Assembly (NCBI GenBank): GCA_013329055.1
Contig: DUKY01000023.1
Coordinates: 1-49,076, forward strand
Direction: 5' to 3'
DNA from: Nanobdellota archaeon
Lineage (GTDB): Archaea; Nanobdellota; Nanobdellia; Pacearchaeales; GW2011-AR1
DNA: 49,076 nucleotides
Program-made: the position numbers and the translations under genes
Shown: positions 14,650-19,291 of the stretch, piece by piece
Position numbering within the stretch: the stretch's first letter is position 1
How the letters are laid out: the number at the start of each line of letters is the position of its first letter
The notes under the pieces: model-generated
The model's database searches: none
What the model was told of the DNA's origin: nothing
Seen by the model: only the letters and a program-made list of their open reading frames with translations

Positions 14650-14979
14650 TTATCGGTTTTTGTTGTCAAACTTCTTGGGGTTATCAAGCCGATCGAACAG
14701 CTGTCGCAAATCTTCTCTCTGAACCGTATTGTTTGTGAGGTCGTCGTCGAGGTTTATTTCCATAATCGTTAATTTGATTAATTGGAACTGGTCGGGATAC
14801 TTCTCTATCAGTGCCATGGTCATTTCCTGCTCAGTAGCATAAGTACTGACGCCGGATTCAAGATCCTGGAAAAATTGCCTTATGTTCTGGCACTTTTGGC
14901 ATTGGCAACATCCATTTGCAATCGTTTTCATTTCTTTGTAAACAGGCCATCCTTCAAATTTCTTTTCCAACTTTTCCAT
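14650..14979 (-). CDS. FEGWP-family small Cys protein, longer paralogue
   Basis: A 109-residue paralogue of 14291-14551: KKFEGWPVYKEMKTIANGCC, CQCQKCQNIRQFFQDLES and YATEQEMTMALIEKYPD align without gaps for about 55 residues, then the tails diverge (here basic, ending NPKKFDNKNR). The cysteine cluster is CCQCQKC. GAGGTG precedes the start. Same hairpin upstream as its paralogue, so the unit of duplication was probably gene plus hairpin. Confidence 0.7.
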   Translation of the reverse strand: MEKLEKKFEGWPVYKEMKTIANGCCQCQKCQNIRQFFQDLESGVSTYATEQEMTMALIEKYPDQFQLIKLTIMEINLDDDLTNNTVQREDLRQLFDRLDNPKKFDNKNR

Positions 14980-15010
14980 GTTTTCACCTCGTTATTCTGT
15001 TTGTGGTTTT

Positions 15011-15050
15011 AGGCAACCTTTAATTAAACAAACAACCAAAGGTTGCCCCT
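15011..15050. repeat. GGCAACC...GGTTGCC intergenic hairpin, copy 8
   Basis: AGGCAACCTTTAATTAA pairs with CCAAAGGTTGCCC, followed on the plus strand by CCTTTTTC. It lies 31 bases upstream of the 14979 start. Confidence 0.78.
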
Positions 15051-15073
15051 TTTTCTTATTCAGGCATCCGGTG

Positions 15074-15247
15074 TTATTTGTCCTTCTTCTCGTTATCTTG
15101 ACCGAAATTTTCCTTGCCTGTTTCATCGGTCTGAGGTTTTTTATTACGATTGCAGTTGCAATTACATTTACTACAATCTCCCAATTTATTTTCTTTTGAC
15201 TTTCGCCAATGAAGAGAAAAGAAATCCCTTCGTGACATCTTCATCAT
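15074..15247 (-). CDS. 57-residue Cys/Asn-rich basic protein
   Basis: Starts MMKMSRRDFFSLHWRKSKEN and contains CSKCNCNCNRNKK, then a polar tail ending DNEKKDK. The SRRDFF start looks like a twin-arginine motif but no hydrophobic segment follows, so Tat export is not supported. Four cysteines within eight residues suggest metal binding. I chose the ATG at 15247 because AAAGGAG lies immediately upstream. Unknown function. Confidence 0.6.
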   Translation of the reverse strand: MMKMSRRDFFSLHWRKSKENKLGDCSKCNCNCNRNKKPQTDETGKENFGQDNEKKDK

Positions 15248-15267
15248 GTTCTCCTTTCTGCGTTTCA

Positions 15268-15306
15268 AAGGCAACCCTCAATTAAACAACAATTAAAGGT
15301 TGCCCC
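15268..15306. repeat. GGCAACC...GGTTGCC intergenic hairpin, copy 9
   Basis: AAAGGCAACCCTCAATTAA pairs with AATTAAAGGTTGCCC, then CCCTTTTTT on the plus strand. It lies 21 bases upstream of the 15247 start. Confidence 0.8.
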
Positions 15307-15352
15307 CTTTTTTATTTAGGTGCTAGTGCAAACTGCACATTTAATTGCTGAA

Positions 15353-15514
15353 TCAACCTTTCTTTTTGGAGCCACCGGCATCAGCAGGTTTCTGCGTGTT
15401 CTTATCCGCCTGATCTTGATCCTTGTCATCATGACATCCACCGCAACATCCATCATCGTCTTCCTTGTCATGACATCCGCCACATCCCTTGTTTTTGTTC
15501 TCGTTCTCGTTCAT
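15353..15514 (-). CDS. CGGCH-repeat metal-binding-like protein
   Basis: A 53-residue, extremely hydrophilic protein: MNENENKNKGCGGCHDKEDD, then DGCCGGCHDDKDQDQADKNT and a basic end. Two CGGCH motifs with Asp-rich surroundings look like a small metal-binding peptide. A near-copy with the same leader lies at 17234-17410. No signal peptide. The start has GAGGCAATGCC before it. Function unknown; metal storage or delivery is inference. Confidence 0.65.
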   Translation of the reverse strand: MNENENKNKGCGGCHDKEDDDGCCGGCHDDKDQDQADKNTQKPADAGGSKKKG

Positions 15515-15579
15515 GGCATTGCCTCATAAAGAATTTTTTTGATTGCACTCACTATTGGCACAATCGATTCTACTTCTTA

Positions 15580-15612
15580 CAACTTTTAATCCTGCATTGG
15601 CGTATCCTCCTC
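15580..15612 (-). promoter_or_regulatory. Leader motif with three-codon ORF (MQD)
   Basis: Minus strand: GGAGGATACGCC, ATG CAG GAT TAA, then AAGTTG and a conserved stretch with AATCGATTGTGCCAATAGTG running to the CGGCH gene start. The same leader occurs before the paralogue at 17234-17410. Confidence 0.6.
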
Positions 15613-15651
15613 TATTTGATTGCTAACTATTTGGTGCCGGCAGTGGCGATG

Positions 15652-15999
15652 TTATTCAGATAAAGGGCATCCGCTGAGATCTGAGAGTTTTTGCAAAGAA
15701 CGTTTTCCCCCATATCGTTGACCATCCTTTGAAATCCATGTAGGATAAGCTTGAATCTTTGCATCATTGCAAGCTTTTGGCGATTGCTCGCATTCTGTAA
15801 AGTCAATATACTGGAATGATTCGCCGAACAACTCTTTCTGGCTGAGACAGTGCTGGCACCAGTCGGCACCATACATTTTGAAGCCTTTGTCAGTCAAGCA
15901 CTTGGCGAACTCGTCAAGGTTTGAATCTTGGGCAGTAACAGTACCTGCGATGAACAGGGCAAAGAAAATTCCCGTGACTATTATTGTGATTCTTTTCAT
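15652..15999 (-). CDS. Secreted thioredoxin-fold protein (VKOR-associated type)
   Basis: A 115-residue protein with a signal peptide (ITIIVTGIFFALFIAGTVTA) and a compact thioredoxin-like domain: FAKCLTDKGFKMYGADWCQH and C, giving a WCQHC redox motif, then YIDFTEC, ACNDAKIQAYPTW (with the cis-Pro loop AYPTW) and a closing GGKRSLQKLSDLSGC. This matches the small thioredoxin domain often fused to VKOR, which oxidises or reduces disulfides outside the membrane. No VKOR is nearby. It could act on the Cys-containing secreted proteins of the array. GAGGAAAA before the ATG. Confidence 0.85.
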   Translation of the reverse strand: MKRITIIVTGIFFALFIAGTVTAQDSNLDEFAKCLTDKGFKMYGADWCQHCLSQKELFGESFQYIDFTECEQSPKACNDAKIQAYPTWISKDGQRYGGKRSLQKLSDLSGCPLSE

Positions 16000-16032
16000 C
16001 GTGTTTTCCTCATTTTGTGGTTTGTTTTTGTT

Positions 16033-16072
16033 AAAGGCAACCCTTAATTAAACCTCAATCAAAGGTTGCCCC
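16033..16072. repeat. GGCAACC...GGTTGCC intergenic hairpin, copy 10
   Basis: AAAGGCAACCCTTAATTAA pairs with AATCAAAGGTTGCCC, then a T6 run on the plus strand. It lies 34 bases upstream of the 15999 start. Confidence 0.8.
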
Positions 16073-16080
16073 TTTTTTAC

Positions 16081-16338
16081 TTAGGCGTTAGTGCCGGTGA
16101 AGGATGGAGGAAGTGGAAGATCCATGCCAACGCTGATATTCATGCCAATGCTGAGCTGATAATATGTTTCTGGGGTAACTGTGCAAGTTCGCACTTTATG
16201 CTGAAACAGAATATCAATGAGGTATGAATGATGCCTGAGATTTTTTTCCATCCCGACAATTCTTCCCCCTTTTGTTACATTTTTTAAGTTTTCTATTGTT
16301 AATTTATCATTCATGATAAAGAGTTCTGCGTATTCCAT
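16081..16338 (-). CDS. Small beta-domain protein, stand-alone form of the pilin-fused domain
   Basis: An 85-residue protein without signal peptide: LTIENLKNVTKGGRIVGMEK, then HSYLIDILFQHKV, VTPETYYQLSIGMN and DLPLPP. The core aligns with residues 42-100 of the pilin-like protein at 11225 and, more loosely, with the secreted proteins at 16907 and 17547 (shared Y.QL..GM.LPL ending). The pattern suggests a five-strand OB-like barrel, by inference. A GAGG site lies 9 bases before the ATG. Confidence 0.65.
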   Translation of the reverse strand: MEYAELFIMNDKLTIENLKNVTKGGRIVGMEKNLRHHSYLIDILFQHKVRTCTVTPETYYQLSIGMNISVGMDLPLPPSFTGTNA

Positions 16339-16370
16339 TTTTGTAACCTCTTATTATGCTTTGTAGTTTT

Positions 16371-16410
16371 AGGCAACCCCTAATTAAATATCAATTAAAG
16401 GTTGCCCCTT
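16371..16410. repeat. GGCAACC...GGTTGCC intergenic hairpin, copy 11
   Basis: AGGCAACCCCTAATTAA pairs with AATTAAAGGTTGCCC, then CCTTTTT on the plus strand. It lies 33 bases upstream of the 16338 start. Confidence 0.8.
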
Positions 16411-16444
16411 TTTATCTAGGCGTTAGTGCCGGCAGAATGGTTAT

Positions 16445-16564
16445 TTACGATGTTCTGGGTGGCCTCGTCATGATCCATTCGATATCTTTGTCAATAGCAG
16501 AAAACATCATTTTCGCTGAGGCAATCTTTAAAATACAAATTGCCAGAAAACATATTCCTAACAT
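16445..16564 (-). CDS. 39-residue secreted or anchored peptide
   Basis: MLGICFLAICILKIASAKMM followed by a polar tail ending TRPPRTS. The start resembles a short signal peptide with an ASA cleavage site. GGAG lies 8 bases before the ATG. It sits between hairpin copies 11 and 12. Function unknown. Confidence 0.5.
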   Translation of the reverse strand: MLGICFLAICILKIASAKMMFSAIDKDIEWIMTRPPRTS

Positions 16565-16587
16565 AATGTAACTCCAATTTTTTGTTA

Positions 16588-16626
16588 AAGGCAACCTTCA
16601 ATTAAATATCAATTAAGGGTTGCCCC
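16588..16626. repeat. GGCAACC...GGTTGCC intergenic hairpin, copy 12
   Basis: AAAGGCAACCTTCAATTAA pairs with AATTAAGGGTTGCCC, then a T6 run on the plus strand. It lies 24 bases upstream of the 16564 start. Confidence 0.8.
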
Positions 16627-16659
16627 TTTTTTACTCAGGCTTTGGTGCCGGGCGACAGG

Positions 16660-16779
16660 TTACTTAAATATAGTACGGCCGAAAGCCTTGCCAATCAATT
16701 GTACCGCTCCCATTGCCAAAGGAAGAATGATTTGGAAGAAAGGGAGTGCGATAATTCCTACCACGATTGTTGTTGCCAT
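16660..16779 (-). CDS. 39-residue membrane peptide
   Basis: MATTIVVGIIALPFFQIILP then LAMGAVQLIGKAFGRTIFK: a hydrophobic hairpin or single span with a basic amphipathic end, a form typical of membrane-active peptides. GAGGCAC before the ATG, as in the genes at 16907 and 17547. Activity is speculation. Confidence 0.55.
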   Translation of the reverse strand: MATTIVVGIIALPFFQIILPLAMGAVQLIGKAFGRTIFK

Positions 16780-16836
16780 AATTGTGCCTCATTTGTTTTT
16801 TGTTGTTTGTTTACTTATCTCTTCATCTCTTACTGG

Positions 16837-16866
16837 ATTTTAATTCTGCATTGGTGTATTCTCCTC
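16837..16866 (-). promoter_or_regulatory. Leader motif with three-codon ORF (MQN)
   Basis: Minus strand: GGAGGAGAATACACC, ATG CAG AAT TAA, AA. It lies about 60 bases upstream of the 16660-16779 peptide gene. Confidence 0.55.
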
Positions 16867-16906
16867 CATTTGTGTGTTAACTATTTGGTGCAGGCCAGGG
16901 CGATGG

Positions 16907-17128
16907 TTATTGCTGAAGTGGGAAAGTCATGCCGACGGCAAGTTGGGAATAGACTTTCTGGCTAGTGCGGAATGTGATGTTGTTCACCGTGATGTAGCGT
17001 CCGAAGAAGGTTTCATATTTTCCCGTGACCTTCCCGTTCTGAATGGCTTCCAACCGTTCCTGTGCTTTCGAAGTCAAGCAGAAAAATCCAAATGCCAAAC
17101 CAGTAACTGCGATAAATGCTAATGTCAT
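16907..17128 (-). CDS. Small secreted beta-domain protein, paralogue A
   Basis: A 73-residue protein: signal peptide TLAFIAVTGLAFGFFCLTSK with a Cys near its end, then ERLEAIQNGKVTGKYETFFG and a strand-rich region ending YSQLAVGMTFPLQQ. I prefer the ATG at 17128 because the GAGG ribosome site overlaps the ATG four codons upstream. It is about 75 percent identical to 17547-17768, a tandem duplicate. The FCLTSKAQ region might be a lipobox-like site, but it does not fit the consensus well. Confidence 0.7.
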   Translation of the reverse strand: MTLAFIAVTGLAFGFFCLTSKAQERLEAIQNGKVTGKYETFFGRYITVNNITFRTSQKVYSQLAVGMTFPLQQ

Positions 17129-17157
17129 TTTGTGCCTCATTTGTTCTTTTTGTTGTT

Positions 17158-17196
17158 AAGGCAACCTTCAATTAAACCTCAATTAAAGGTTGCCCT
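17158..17196. repeat. GGCAACC...GGTTGCC intergenic hairpin, copy 13
   Basis: AAGGCAACCTTCAATTAA pairs with AATTAAAGGTTGCCC. It lies 29 bases upstream of the 17128 start. The paralogue at 17547-17768 lacks this hairpin upstream and has the other leader type instead. Confidence 0.8.
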
Positions 17197-17233
17197 TTTT
17201 ACTTGCTAGTGCAAACTTGCACGTTGAAGATTA

Positions 17234-17410
17234 TCAGCTTCTCTTTTTGGAGCCGTCGGCAGGTTTCTGCGGTTTCTGCGTGTTCTTATCCGCCTGATCT
17301 TGATCCTTGTCATGATCATGGCACCCTCCGCAACATCCATCATCATCGTGACCATGTTTTTGATCCTTGTCATGACATCCGCCACATCCCTTGTTTTTGT
17401 TCTCGTTCAT
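17234..17410 (-). CDS. CGGCH-repeat metal-binding-like protein, paralogue
   Basis: A 58-residue paralogue of 15353-15514: MNENKNKGCGGCHDKDQKHG, then HDDDGCCGGCHDHDKDQDQA. It has gained His residues between the two CGGCH motifs and a QKP duplication in the tail (TQKPQKPADG). Its leader is nearly the same as that of the first copy over about 100 bases. Function unknown; metal binding inferred from Cys/His/Asp content. Confidence 0.65.
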   Translation of the reverse strand: MNENKNKGCGGCHDKDQKHGHDDDGCCGGCHDHDKDQDQADKNTQKPQKPADGSKKRS

Positions 17411-17479
17411 GGCATTCCCTCATAAAGGATTTTTTTGATTGCACTCACTATTGGCACAATCGATTGGTACTGCATGGTA

Positions 17480-17510
17480 CAACTTTTAATTCTGCATTGG
17501 CGTATCCTCC
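17480..17510 (-). promoter_or_regulatory. Leader motif with three-codon ORF (MQN)
   Basis: Minus strand: GGAGGATACGCC, ATG CAG AAT TAA, AAGTTG, matching the unit before the other CGGCH gene. Confidence 0.6.
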
Positions 17511-17546
17511 CTCATTGGTTAACTATTTGGTGCCGACAGGGCGAGG

Positions 17547-17768
17547 TTATTGCTGAAGCGGAAGAGTCATGCCGATGCTGAGTTGAGCGTATACATCATG
17601 GCTAACATGGAATGTGATGTCGTTTACAGTAATGTATTTCCCGAATGAGTTTTCATACTTGCCGGTGACTGTTCCGTTCTGAATGGCTTCCAACCGTTCC
17701 TGTGCTTTCGAAGTCAAGCAGAAAAAGCCGAAGAATAAGCCGGTTACTGCGATAAATGCTAATGTCAT
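17547..17768 (-). CDS. Small secreted beta-domain protein, paralogue B
   Basis: A 73-residue tandem paralogue of 16907-17128, with TLAFIAVTGLFFGFFCLTSK as signal and the same ERLEAIQNG start of the mature part, ending YAQLSIGMTLPLQQ. The ribosome site GAGG overlaps an upstream ATG as in paralogue A. The two three-gene blocks (this protein plus a CGGCH protein nearby) suggest segmental duplication inside the array. Confidence 0.7.
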   Translation of the reverse strand: MTLAFIAVTGLFFGFFCLTSKAQERLEAIQNGTVTGKYENSFGKYITVNDITFHVSHDVYAQLSIGMTLPLQQ

Positions 17769-17829
17769 TTTGTGCCTCATTTGAAGAATGATTTTGATTA
17801 CGTTTTTGCTATTGCTAAACGCGATTTTT

Positions 17830-17870
17830 TTAAAACATTTTAATTGCCCATTGGTGTATCTCCTTTTTTG
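17830..17870 (-). promoter_or_regulatory. Leader motif with three-codon ORF (MGN)
   Basis: Minus strand: GGAGATACACC, A, ATG GGC AAT TAA AAT. A variant of the MQN leader, about 65 bases upstream of 17547-17768. Confidence 0.5.
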
Positions 17871-17886
17871 CGGTTGTTGTTTGTCA

Positions 17887-18027
17887 TCATTGATCTTGAG
17901 CCGGCTGAGTGACCTGTATAGGTACTTGCTGAATCTCGGGCTCATGACCAAAATAGATGTTAATTGCAATGATAAAAGGTATGAGCGTTAATCCGATAAG
18001 AACTCCCATAATAATTTTGTAATTCAT
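17887..18027 (-). CDS. 46-residue membrane-anchored peptide
   Basis: MNYKIIMGVLIGLTLIPFII then AINIYFGHEPEIQ and a Gln/Pro/Val tail (VPIQVTQPAQDQ). I chose the ATG at 18027 since AGGAGG lies right upstream. One membrane span plus an extended external tail, like 10193-10363. Unknown function. Confidence 0.55.
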   Translation of the reverse strand: MNYKIIMGVLIGLTLIPFIIAINIYFGHEPEIQQVPIQVTQPAQDQ

Positions 18028-18053
18028 GTTCCTCCTATGTCTTATTTTGTTAA

Positions 18054-18091
18054 TGCAACCTTCAATTAAACTCAACTAAAGGTTGCCCCTT
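18054..18091. repeat. GGCAACC...GGTTGCC intergenic hairpin, copy 14
   Basis: ATGCAACCTTCAATTAA pairs with AACTAAAGGTTGCCC, then a T6 run on the plus strand. The rightmost copy; none occurs beyond it toward 49 kb in this form. Confidence 0.78.
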
Positions 18092-18118
18092 TTTTACTTA
18101 GGCGTTAGTGCCGGCAGG

Positions 18119-18487
18119 TTACTCAGATTTGTAAATCAGTAACTGATAAAACTGAAAGGCGAAGACTGCGTGTTGTTCTCTGTGCTTCTCTACGGAAAAA
18201 ATAATCAAGCTTTGATCATCATTGGCGAAAGTGTATTGTTTTTCGTCAGAGAAGTACGATGTGTCATAATCGTAGTTTGAAGCTGTGAAGGCATTTGCAT
18301 CTTTTGGGATGAATGCTGAATTTTCTTTGATGAGATTGTCAATTACTTCTTGAATCTCACAAGGGATTTTCACTGTCAGGGTTTTCATCCTGCTGACCTT
18401 AAATGCAAGGAAGTTCGGAAAAGGTTCCCCGTTTTCCCTAAAGAGTTTCCCTTGTTCGTCTTCTTGCAGATGTTCTAATGTTCTCAT
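18119..18487 (-). CDS. 122-residue soluble protein
   Basis: Starts MRTLEHLQEDEQGKLFRENG, has a basic segment FKVSRMKTLTVKIPCEIQEV, an aromatic region and an FAFQFYQLLIYKSE end. No signal or membrane segment. Not recognised. AAAGGAG precedes the ATG. It opens the hairpin-separated part of the array. Confidence 0.62.
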   Translation of the reverse strand: MRTLEHLQEDEQGKLFRENGEPFPNFLAFKVSRMKTLTVKIPCEIQEVIDNLIKENSAFIPKDANAFTASNYDYDTSYFSDEKQYTFANDDQSLIIFSVEKHREQHAVFAFQFYQLLIYKSE

Positions 18488-18609
18488 TTTGTTCTCCTTT
18501 GAATTGTTTTTTGTTTACAGGACTGACAACAGATGAAATACTTTATTTTTATTTATTTTACCCTCCTGTGAATTTTTTTTATCTTCTCTATTATATTAAA
18601 GAGAGAGAT

Positions 18610-18706
18610 AGCAATAAAGAAATGTTAAAGCTACACTTATTAGACGATTCGAAAGAAAATTATATAACTAATTAAGCAATAAAGAAATGCTAAAGCTATA
18701 CTTACC
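18610..18706. repeat. Direct repeat of about 30 bases
   Basis: AGCAATAAAGAAATG, then T/C, then TAAAGCTA and C/T and ACTTA occurs at 18610 and again at 18675, a period of about 65 bases. The repeat overlaps the 3' half of the 36-residue peptide gene. It marks a local duplication near the right end of the array. Confidence 0.65.
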
Positions 18707-18750
18707 AAACAGCATACGACTCTTAATGCAAACTTTACATTCGTGAACAT
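18640..18750 (-). CDS. 36-residue membrane peptide
   Basis: MFTNVKFALRVVCCLVSIAL then AFLYCLISYIIFFRIV: one or two membrane spans with three cysteines. AAGGAGG lies about 9 bases before the ATG. Its stop lies inside the direct repeat, so its length may have been altered by the duplication. Confidence 0.5.
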   Translation of the reverse strand: MFTNVKFALRVVCCLVSIALAFLYCLISYIIFFRIV

Positions 18751-18766
18751 TATTATTGTTTCCTCC

Positions 18767-18943
18767 TTAAGAATCAAATCTAATTCGATTTAGTTGACCC
18801 TCTGTTTTGACTTCCTTAAAGATGTCTCTAAAAATTGTGTAAACGCCGTAAGCGAAACAGAAGATAAAGAATATGATTCTAATTACTATTATAACGAATA
18901 TAGTAAATAATAGGATAATGAAGAGATATAAGAAAAGTTCCAT
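18767..18943 (-). CDS. 58-residue membrane protein
   Basis: A long hydrophobic segment (FLYLFIILLFTIFVIIVIRI and following) then a charged tail (FRDIFKEVKTEGQLNRIRF). GAGGGAAAG before the ATG. It lies 17 bases upstream of the 36-residue peptide gene. Unknown function. Confidence 0.52.
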   Translation of the reverse strand: MELFLYLFIILLFTIFVIIVIRIIFFIFCFAYGVYTIFRDIFKEVKTEGQLNRIRFDS

Positions 18944-18961
18944 ACTTTCCCTCCTCTAAGT

Positions 18962-19072
18962 TTAGGCACGTTTAAGTTTTATCAGTAAAAAAATCACTGC
19001 ATAAAACCCGACCAATCCAGTTATTGCAATTATTGAAAGATCTTTAATGATTTCCCAATCAAAGCTTTCCAT
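18962..19072 (-). CDS. 36-residue membrane peptide
   Basis: MESFDWEIIKDLSIIAITGL then VGFYAVIFLLIKLKRA: an acidic start, one membrane span and a basic end, consistent with a C-in small membrane peptide. AAGGAG precedes the ATG. First gene of the minus-strand array. Confidence 0.52.
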   Translation of the reverse strand: MESFDWEIIKDLSIIAITGLVGFYAVIFLLIKLKRA

Positions 19073-19116
19073 AGTTTATTCTCCTTATGATTTTGTTATC
19101 TTTTTTTCTTGTTTGA

Positions 19117-19250
19117 TATATAAAAATTCAAGGTATTCCGTGTTTTTCCGCCTTAAATTTGAGTTTTAGAATTAAATATATATTATTAAATAAAATTAAA
19201 TACCAGTACTAATGAAATGCCCTAAAAGAGGGTATTCCGGGGTTTTTCGT
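19117..19250 (-). promoter_or_regulatory. Spacer with TATA-like box and repeated GGTATTCCG element
   Basis: GGTATTCCGTGTTTTTCCG (from 19132) and GGTATTCCGGGGTTTTTCG (from 19229) are near-identical direct repeats about 97 bases apart. Reading toward the array, a TATATATC-type box at about 19117-19128 follows the first copy, so this is the likely promoter and operator of the array. The repeat could bind a regulator or mark an element boundary. Confidence 0.45.
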
Positions 19251-19291
19251 TGTTGTTTTTATTGTGTTTTATATATTAAATATGATGGTGA

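Noticed and set aside
15074-15247. Tat-exported protein
   Set aside because: The SRRDFF start fits the twin-arginine motif, but no hydrophobic segment follows.
5939-18091. CRISPR array
   Set aside because: Spacing between repeats is hundreds of bases and filled with genes; no cas genes are present.
2969-19072. Standard integron with attC sites
   Set aside because: The hairpins repeat between small genes as attC sites do, but I see no integrase, and the arms lack clear RYYYAAC/GTTRRRY core pairs in the right positions. The stems are also more perfect than attC.
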